Origin: Coccinella septempunctata
Lineage: Eukaryota > Arthropoda > Insecta > Coleoptera > Coccinellidae
Assembly (NCBI RefSeq): GCF_907165205.1
Contig: NC_058191.1
Location: forward strand, 21,222,064-21,286,063
DNA length: 64,000 nt
Reading direction: 5' to 3'
In this document: piece after piece, positions 55,710 to 64,000 of the stretch
How positions within the stretch are numbered: position 1 is the stretch's first letter
Layout: each line of letters begins with the position of its first letter
Position numbers and translations under genes: made by a program
The notes under the pieces: model-generated
Seen by the model: the letters and a program-made list of their open reading frames with translations, nothing else
What the model was told of the DNA's origin: nothing
Databases searched by the model: none

Positions 55710-57060
55710 GACGATAAACTGAGATCATCAAAATGGATTAATAACAGAAGGTTATTAATCCATTTGTGGCTCGAGGGCCTTCATTTGATCATGCAAGGTG
55801 ATATCAGTATATTATCCAGCGAAATTTTATCGATTTAAAATCTTGCAATTGTGTCACTTTTTCCGACCACTTGCGATTAACTTTAACGAATTAAGAGAAT
55901 CGGAAAAGGAGCAGTATTTTTTGTAGGCGACTTCGATTCAATTTTTCTATTCGCTTCACTACATATTATAAAACAAAGTCGCTTCCCGCAGTAGTCTTTC
56001 TCTCCCTATGTATGCTTAGATCTTCAAAACTACGCAACAGATTTTGATGCGGTTTTTTTCAATAGATAAAGTGATTCAAGAGATACAAATCAAATGAATA
56101 TGACGTTCATTTTCGTCATTCGTTCCAGACGAAAAATGCCCTTTGCAGCATATTCCTTCAATGAATAGTTTGCGAGATATTACAGGCTGATAAGTTACCT
56201 ATATATTTTAACAAGGAATTAATTCAAGCGTGAGGCTCACTGTGACCTCCAGTCCCCACCACTCGGCCAAACACTCGAAAATATAAAGCCGCCCATACAC
56301 GTAGCGTTTGTGTATCTTGAGAACTTGGAGCCCACACACCTCTGGAGTTTCATCGGATGTAGTGGCACATATTATTATTATTATTAAAACTCTTTATTGC
56401 TGTATTAATATTTACAGAAGTGTGTACATAGACAATATGCAATGGGTTTACATATCGCCAAGCAATGTCTTCCTGCCAACCCTCATAACTCGGATTTCCA
56501 TTAGATGTAGGAGTTCTTACAGATATAATCCAAGAAAAAAAAATTATAATAATATAATGGTTGTGCTCCTGTTGGGATATAGGACGAAATGGTGGAAGAA
56601 GGGAAAATGGGGAAGGTATCCGAAGGTTAACCTCTTGAGGCCGACAAAAAAGTTAAACCTTTTATATGGGTTCAATTTACTTTCTCAAGTAGTTCTATCA
56701 TCTGCCAAAAGAGTCCGTTCAAGTCAAATCAAGGAAAATGACGAAAAGGTCACCTTTAGACTATGAAACTCATATTTCTCAAGGAGTACGAGAGTCAGAA
56801 ACAACTGTTGTCTATGAGGAGAGTTGTATGTGGATCGCATAGTTCGTTATTCATTGGACCTTGAACATAATATTGGATGGAGTTTCCTTCATAGATTCTT
56901 GAATCGAATATCATATGCCATAATTTTTGGTTCGCCTGTCAGTTCTGTATGTTTTAATCTTGTATAACTGTAGTGTAAGGAGTTTATTTTGGAATTTAAT
57001 ATTGTATTGTCTTGTAATTATTTCTTGAATAAACATTATTATTATTATTATTATGAATAA
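55710..57060. other. Unassigned, with LINE-like 3' tails
   Basis: ATT repeats occur at ~56371-56385 (beside an AAAACTCTTTATT stretch, a 3' tail on the minus strand) and at ~57037-57053 (after TTCTTGAATAAAC, a plus-strand tail). These look like the ends of two short 5'-truncated LINE pieces. A 152-codon frame at 56308-56766 has no motif I recognise. Confidence 0.4.
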
Positions 57061-57069
57061 ATATTTATC

Positions 57070-57640
57070 CCAGTCGCACTGGTACTTTGGCTAGATGTTT
57101 TCCCAAGGTCCGATTCATTCGTTCGACCATGCCATCTGATTGTGGATGAAGAGGTGTAGTCCTTGTTTTGTGAATCCCCAATTCCCTTCATACTTCCTGG
57201 AATAACTTCGTCTTCATATTTCGACCTTGATCACAATGCAGCTCTAGAGGTATTCCAAATCTGCAGGAGAACTCTTTGACCAAGTTTTTAGCTACCATAA
57301 TTGCCTCTTGATTAGGAATACCGTAGGCTTCCACGCATTTTGTGAAATAGTCCATCGCTACCAAAATGTACTTGTTTCCATGGTCTGTTTCTGGAAAGAG
57401 GCCAGCGATGTCGATAGCTACTCGTTTCATGAGGGATCCGACCTTATATTGCTTCATAGGTGCTTTCCCTTCACCATAAGGTTCGTTAGCCGTAGCATAA
57501 GCTTTGCATCTTCTACACCAATCATCAACGTTGTACTTACAATTTAGCCAATAAAACCTCTGCCTGACTTTTTCCAACGTCTCGGTTATCCCGAAATGTC
57601 CACCGGAAGTTTCATTATGTAGTCTGGTCGAAATACTCCA
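57070..57640 (-). pseudogene. Ty3/gypsy integrase fragment
   Basis: Minus strand: LHNETSGGHFG then a block ending WCRRCKAYA form the HHCC zinc domain. Next come VAIDIAGLFPETDHGNKYIL (first core Asp) and LELHCDQGRNMKT (second Asp). After a stop the sequence resumes with TTPLHPQSDGMVERMNRTLG (Glu). It is about 190 residues of integrase, without LTRs, RT or gag nearby, so an isolated decayed piece. Note FPETDHGNKYI, typical of gypsy-type elements. Confidence 0.8.
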
Positions 57641-57649
57641 ATATCCTCA

Positions 57650-59583
57650 CTGCACTTTATAAGTTCTTCAATCTTTTCTGTTCATAAACAAATAAAGTTG
57701 AGGGTTTGCCGACACGGAAAAAGGCTACATACAATTGACCGTGTGAAAATAATAGATTTTCGAGATTAATGCCGCAATATACTCATTCAAAAAGCTATAG
57801 AACATACATAAGTTTTAACGGAAAACCGGATTTCGAATGAAATTTCGCAGATTTTACGGTTTCTTGAAATTGTATGGTATAGCTCGAATTTCTGATGAAT
57901 AATTTTTCAACTTCCGGTTTTCCCGAAAACGACAATATATTTCAAAAACGCATATTGTCTGAAAACTCTATCCATTCTCAATTCAAATATATGAATACAA
58001 TGGCGCTTTTAATTCACAATAACACTAGTGAAATTTGAAATCGAAATTCGGAAAATATATCCATGTCTATTGTACAATAAATACTGGATATCAAATGTGA
58101 TATTGTTATTTAATCAACTAGGTTATCAATGACAGGGATTGATGATTGAGATATTTTATTGTTTATGTTCGAGATCATTAATCGCTCCATTAATAAACGA
58201 GTTCATTACAAGATTGTTCCGTCGATCACATTTTGAATTGAAGGGGAATTCGTGATTGCAAAAATTTTCTATCGATACCTAGTCAAATTTGACACTTTAT
58301 GCGGACAATTCGAGGAGTCCATAGAGGGCATATTCGAGTTGTAACATTTTGAGTAAGCACATTGATATCGTTCCCTATAATATCAGTTGAAGAATGTGTG
58401 GAGGTGGTGGAAACTGGAGTTGTAGTACATAGATATATTGATTACTCTCTCACGATCATAATTTTTCTGCAAACTTCACAATTCATCTCTTCTCAATTCA
58501 ACGGCTAGGCACTACGAAAATCAATCCGACATACAAATAAAATAATTATTTGGGTAGATGCTGAATTCTTCTATGTTCGATTACCCATGACAATAATGCA
58601 TTAATAGGAAATTAACCATTAAAAGACTTCATTAACGGCTAATTTCGTGTACGTTGAACAGTGCTATTAATGAGAGGTCGGCGAAAAAAATTGGTTAAAT
58701 GATTCCAAGTATTTATTGAACCACACAACATGAAAATTTTCCGGATGTTGATATCATGGACTGCAGTTGATTCAAGAATGATTGACATCCCAAAAGGTCT
58801 TGAAAGTCCAGATGGTCACAAAAGATTTCCAAATCAAAATGACAGAAAATCAATCAGCTTATAAAAAATACAATTTTCTTCCTATTTGTTTAGCTGATTC
58901 AAGAACATAAGGAACAGTACAAAATTCAGAATATTTTTTCCATTACCTACATAGTTTTATAAGGAATTCTTCTATAGTTCAGTGTTTATTTTCTATATCG
59001 ACCTGGATTCCACAATCCGAAATCTGACTTTATGATCTAACACCAATTCAAATTCGACTTTCCACATTCAATAATTCCTGAATGGTAGCACTTTTCTACA
59101 CTCGATTTAGTATTCGTTTGCTGATTGAATTTACACTAGTGTGGAGGAGGTGTAGTTTATCTACATCTCCTTTTGACTATGTGTAGATAAACTACACTTC
59201 AAGCATAAAATGAATAAGTCACCTGTATGAAGCTAATACAGTAATAAAAAATGAATATTAACAAAATCTATAGACTCAGAAAGACATGATTCGAGACTTG
59301 ATTGCGAGAGCCTCTTTATTCCATCAGAAAAACAGAAGAATTAATTTTAATGAGATGACTGAGTTGTAATACTGAAATACGCCAAGAGGTGAAACTAAAT
59401 TGTCCAAGTCTGGTCATCAATGAGAGATCAATACATTGAATATATCAGTTGAGCAATATTTATAATTTAAATATGAGCAGAGCATGAATATTTTAAGTTA
59501 AATGAGAAGGGCAAGAAAAATATAATCAATATATAATACATAACGTTGGTCTTGAATAGTGCAAAAATCAATGAATACATTTA
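57650..59583. other. No recognised gene
   Basis: AT-rich non-coding sequence. The only structure noted is the hairpin at 59150-59197. Confidence 0.5.
59150..59197. repeat. Perfect 16-bp hairpin
   Basis: GTGTAGTTTATCTACA (59150-59165) and its exact complement (59182-59197) around a 16-base loop. No flanking duplication seen. Confidence 0.75.
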
Positions 59584-61053
59584 GGTTGCTCGCATACCGC
59601 CACGACGCTTCCGCTACGCGACCACGATTTCTGTAGCGCACTTTATTTTAAATGCGAGTTCGCACACTGCGTTACCTGTGAACTACGGATCTCGGGAAAC
59701 TGAATGTTCGACCGCCAGCAATGCGCAACCGCTAATTCTAGTCGCTGAGAGATCGCGCACCTTAATTTAAATAGGACCTCGCACACCGGGATACCGAGAC
59801 GCTACCTGGAAGCTACTGAGGGCGACTCAACATGTCAGAAGCCAGAGGACTTCGACGCAACTGAAAAATGTACAAGCTCATCAATTGGTTCAAATATTGC
59901 AAAATTCTTCTTCATACAAGAGTCCGGTGACTAATAACCCAGCGACAAAATTGTCTTGCACTCTTTGCTTTGCGAAATTCCTAATTCGGTACAAATTTGA
60001 CGAGTACTAATAGACGGTTCCTACTCCACCCGTTCAACAATTTGGTGAGAAATTACATCTTGAGTGATTGGATTCTCAACGTGCGCTGCCTTACTAAGAT
60101 ATTGCTTATGTTCTTGAGAATAATGAAACATTTATATAAAAGTACTCTTATTTGGCTGACGTCGGTTAGGAAATCGTAGCTGCACATTCCGCATGAGTAA
60201 ATAATTGTGGCATTTTGAAATACACATCTTGTGACAGATAATTCATTTTATATTCACATTTTGTTCTTCACTGTGATGGATCTTAACGGATTTGATTTAA
60301 ATTGGAGCGAAATTGCGATATTGTTCTTTTTTAGAAATTTTTTAAAGAAAACCTAAGGTGTACCAATAAAAATAAAAACACCCGAGTAATGTCACATTAT
60401 AGTAAATCGGAAACAAGTAGTAAATGATTAAAAACGGAATGTACAGGGTGTTTTTTCAACCTGCAAAATTAATCTGCAATTAACACTATTCCCAACCTGT
60501 ATTTTTGAAAAAGTGTTGGAATTATTGGAAGTACACAATCACATTGTTCTATACTCAAAATTTCATCAGAAATGATGAAGCCGAATCGGACAAATTACCC
60601 TGTAGACTCTTAATTAAGGCCCCAAACCATAAACAAAACATTGTTTCTAAACTGTCCTGACTACTGTAAACTCCATCTAAAATCTGACGGTCCCATTCGG
60701 AATCACCCTCTTTTGAACGTTCTCATCCTATAAAAGGACTGTAATCTTTCTGCATCCCTTTCAAGTTCTTTTGCTAAAATAAACATCCTCCGTTCTTCAT
60801 TATTTTCCATATAAGGATGAATTCAATGTATGCGTTTACACTTTGTCTTTTTCTGATATTAATAAGCCGCTTTTATATCTTTATCTCTGCTGGACATTTT
60901 TGACAACAATGAAGTTTCTTTCAAAATACAAATAAAGATAGCTTAGCGATCGCGTAGAGGTAGCGTAGCATTAGTGTGAACGACCGATTTTGCTGATCTC
61001 CACGATTCAAATATCGTCGCGGTAACGTCGGTCGTGCCGGTCTGCGAGCAGCC
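59584..61053. mobile_element. Harbinger-type MITE, 1.47 kb
   Basis: The ends GGTTGCTCGCATACCGCCAC and, inverted, GGCTGCTCGCAGACCGGCAC are flanked by TTA at 59581-59583 and 61054-61056. CG-rich subterminal repeats (CGCTACGCGACC, GTAGCGTAGC) contrast with the AT-rich interior. No transposase was recognised. The TTA duplication points to PIF/Harbinger. Confidence 0.75.
60444..60602. mobile_element. Small TA element with CAGGGT ends
   Basis: 159 bp between TA dinucleotides (60442-60443 and 60603-60604). CAGGGTG at the left and ACCCTG at the right. The same end motif as the 3744-5875 element. It is inserted in the Harbinger-type MITE. Confidence 0.5.
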
Positions 61054-61056
61054 TTA

Positions 61057-62107
61057 TAGAGACGGACTGCTCATCAGAAAGCACGATTAGAACGTTCATC
61101 AGAAAAAGAGAAGATACAATTGATAAATTATGAGAGGTACAAATCGAGAGTACTAATGAAGGAAACTACTAATCGTTGGATTCGAGAAATGCAGAAGGCT
61201 GAAAACTAACATGTATATCGAGCACGATGAATGAATATGAGAAAGTATCAATGAGAGTACAAATTACAATTAGTGGATCATACCAATTGAGTGTGCATAA
61301 TTACCAGAGCAGGCCTTCCAGGGTGGAACCAAGGACAGGAGACCGTTGAAAAATATTCGACAAGTTCACATCGTGTTCTGAAGAAGAAATACTTAATTAA
61401 GAGTCCAACCTAGAGAACATGATGATTCAGAGGTGAACATCACAGTTGTCTTGAAAAATGAAATGCACTTATTCAAATAAAAGGAATGATAATGAGAAGA
61501 CAATCAATCAGTATTCATTATCAATGCGAAGACGTGAGAAGAATTCAATTCCGGTGCTACATACCAATTTCCATGTGAGAAAATGTGAGTGGTCTGAAAA
61601 TCTATGTAAACTATAAAATATTATAAAATACATATTCAAAAGTAGGCATTTAATCGAGTTGTCTTGTGTAAACATATCAATTGAGCAGTACTAGTAAAGA
61701 TTGTAAATCTTTCTGAAGATTCTAAAATAATCTTGTATGTAGACTCATTTCATAAGAATGAAATGAATATAAAAATGGTTAAATTATTAATTTTGAGAAG
61801 AATGAGTGTACATTACCTTCTGAGTAGAACAACTTAGCACCATAATTGAACGAGAAGACTAGATAGAAAATTACTAAAATGTGGTGAACTGTGTAAAATG
61901 TATAGTTTTCCGTTTCTGAAAAATCTGATAGTGGGGCTGCTGCTTCGGTCAATTAGCGCACCGCAGAATTGAGGTACTATACGTGGCCATCGGACATGGT
62001 CGGCAAGAGAAAGGTTCGAGGGGGGCTTCGCTCAACAACAATAGAGAAAGGGAAAGACAAGAGTAGTCAATTCAGTGCTATTTATTTAGTGGCTCCCCCA
62101 CTATTCA
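61057..62107. other. No recognised feature
   Basis: Non-coding, AT-rich. Confidence 0.5.
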
Positions 62108-62377
62108 CTAGTGAGTAGTGATAGACCGGTTTCCCTCTTGTTGGAGCTCATCAGTATCGCAGTATTGTTGAAAACCAGCGGCGGCATAGAACTAGTATCT
62201 AAATCCATGCAACGACCTAAGCTTTCTCATACATGGCTACTCAAAAATGAATATCAGCCTATATTGATTTTCTCCCTTCGCAGTGTTCTGAGTACTGCAA
62301 ATGACTTAGTTGACTAATGCGATACTGGCGAGCTCAAACATAAGCGAAACCGGTCTATCGCTACTCACCTTCGATAT
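62108..62377. repeat. Short foldback element
   Basis: The left arm GTGAGTAGTGATAGACCGG, followed by GAGCTCATCAGTATCGCA, pairs with the right arm (inverted) GTGAGTAGCGATAGACCGG and GAGCTCGCCAGTATCGCA. The arms are ~55 bp around ~160 bp. No clear target duplication. Confidence 0.65.
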
Positions 62378-64000
62378 CTCCATGGTATACTGAAAGTGTA
62401 GATTTCTGCAAATCCGATTTATAATATTATTCTTTGCAATTATCTTGAAAGTGGACATGAAGTTGTCTTGAGCATTTGAATCAATAGATGGGTTTTGCAT
62501 TTTGAAGCTTTAGATACAATATGCAGAGATTCGGTATGATCGCAATGGCATTTGCACGTCATGTCGAATTAGTGGTATTACCTATTGCTATTGAGTATTA
62601 ATGAAGGTTTAATACTCAATGTTATTGCTAAAAATGTAACAAGTCTTTTCAACAAAAATGTAACGTACAAAACTTACCGGCTAATCGTGATTTATATTGA
62701 TTAGAAACGTGCAAAGCACAAATCGCTGTGTAAGTATACATATTGTACTCAATAATGAATATACCTACTGAGCATTAAATCCCTACCCGTACGCGTGAAA
62801 TTTTCTTCCACATTAACCTGCTATGACTACTACAACTAACGTGCGTTCAAAAAAATTCGTCGTCAAGTAGGCTATGGAATTTTGAACGTCGATATTTCGT
62901 GTCTAAACGTAATTCTTAGCTCGTGCTTTACTATTTTCCAGGTGAACTGTCATTTTAGCATTTTGGGTTGTTGTTGAATTGAAATTATCAGCAAATTATA
63001 AAGATGGTTTTTACGGACGTGTGAAAGACTTTTACTATTGAATTCTACTTCAAAATTGGAAAGAAAATTGAAGGAAAATGGAAATATTCTGTTCCGGCGA
63101 CTTCATTGAAGCCTACGTTGCTGTAGATTATTAAGAATGAATTTTTCCATTGTACTGTTTTGCGATGTGTTGACGAAACAGGTATGTTCAAACAAAAAAG
63201 GAAGTGGTATACCAAAAAAGAAAACTCTAGAGTTCAGTAATAATGAAAACATGGTGACAGAAGCTCGACAAACCTCTCTTCAGATTTTATCTCAAGTGGA
63301 TGGAGTATCCGTTGGCATATGCCACCCAATTTTGAAAAAAAGATATCCATTTGTTTCAATAAAGATTGACATGTTATCAGAAAACTGAAAAGATTGTGAT
63401 TACCTAACCTTGTAGCATCCGAGAAAAATTGGAGTTCAGTATCATACTGAACTGATGCATACTGACAGTATGCATCAGTCAAAGGCAAAATGTGGACCTA
63501 CTTTCTTTTATGGAACTTCAATAGCAGAACGTTATGAAGGAGAAAGCATCATGCCTTTTTCTAGCTGAATTGAATTTTAATAAATTGTCCAATAGCTATT
63601 TTCATGTAATTCAGTTCTTTTAGTTTAGTCATGGATTTTCAGTAATGACTGAATCAATTCAATATTTATAGAGAATTAATAAACATTTTATTGAGAATCT
63701 TACTGTGATTTATTCATATGACTGAAGTAGCTAGAACCTTCTTACAAAAAAAAACAAAACATAATACCACGATCAATTCAAGATTCATGTCTCTTACGTA
63801 TGAAAATAGTGGACGGTTAAAATTTTCACGAAGAACTCTTCTAACCGCCTCAGATTGTTTGGATTCTTGTCATCTTACTCAATGAAAGAAATTCTTTTCG
63901 AAAGTTGGGTGAAATTTACAGGTAACCTTTTCTGAAAAGTGCCTTTCCGTACAAAATTACGATATATAGGTTAATGTCATCATTGTTTACATTTTGGGAA
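62378..64000. other. No recognised gene
   Basis: Small frames only. The 83-codon frame at 63137-63388 (SQVDGVSVGICHPILKKR) has no motif I recognise. Contains the double palindrome at 63433-63479. Confidence 0.45.
63433..63479. repeat. Two overlapping perfect palindromes
   Basis: AGTTCAGTAT-C-ATACTGAACT at 63433-63453, then ACTGATGCATACTG-A-CAGTATGCATCAGT at 63451-63479. Each has a single-base centre and they share three bases. Confidence 0.85.

Noticed and set aside
59150..59197. MicroRNA precursor
   Set aside because: The stem is only 16 bp and there is no extended pairing, so it is listed only as a hairpin.
16656..64000. Next exon of the dopamine receptor (TM4 onward)
   Set aside because: I looked for a splice-flanked continuation of the DRY motif and found none that I could support.

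Overview
The window looks like insect nuclear DNA, possibly from a beetle, although the species cannot be read from the sequence. It is AT-rich and consists mostly of transposable elements. I could assign only one host-gene piece: a 110-bp exon at 16546-16655 (+), with good splice sites, encoding the third transmembrane helix of a D2-like dopamine receptor. Much of the remainder is therefore probably intron of that gene filled with nested mobile elements.

Left part (1-17.8 kb): a short PIF/Harbinger derivative with a MADF remnant (191-814); a LINE RNase H tail (~1.2-1.8 kb); a 2.1-kb element with TA target duplications and CAGGGTG ends (3744-5875); a Jockey-type LINE on the minus strand (~6778-12440), split by a Harbinger element (7231-9530, TSD TAA) that is itself split by a TA-type element (7864-8757); a second LINE (~13.56-14.8 kb); then the receptor exon.

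Middle part (17.8-47.3 kb): two LINEs, each broken by a P-superfamily transposon with 8-bp target duplications. LINE B (~17.8-28.7 kb) holds P element 1 (18185-28421, TSD CTAGCGAT). P1 holds a Ty1/copia retrotransposon (18922-27667, 301-bp LTRs, TSD GAATG), which holds a 5'-truncated LINE (21343-23400, TSD AGTCAATA): four nested levels with every junction readable. LINE A (~30.9-47.3 kb) holds a hAT-type element (32539-33655, TSD GTCGGCGC) and P element 2 (33732-43630, TSD TTTCATAG). P2 has perfect 31-bp inverted repeats, a THAP-domain gene with visible introns, a tandem array of frame-preserving mini-exons, a broken transposase, and two LINE insertions of its own.

Right part (47.3-64 kb): a nearly intact autonomous-type Harbinger (47310-51256) with a two-exon transposase and a Myb/SANT-like partner gene broken by one frameshift; a Tc1 element (51276-53009); a long inverted repeat (53146-53975); a second Jockey copy (54035-55700, TSD ACGAACGAA); a Ty3/gypsy integrase fragment (~57.1-57.6 kb); a Harbinger-type MITE (59584-61053) enclosing a small TA element; a foldback (62108-62377); and a pair of palindromes near 63.45 kb.

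The most unusual object is P2: three mini-exons of 75, 66 and 75 bp, all in phase 1, each with acceptor and donor sites, sit directly behind the THAP exon as a tandem array. No tRNA, rRNA, CRISPR or bacterial-type feature was seen.
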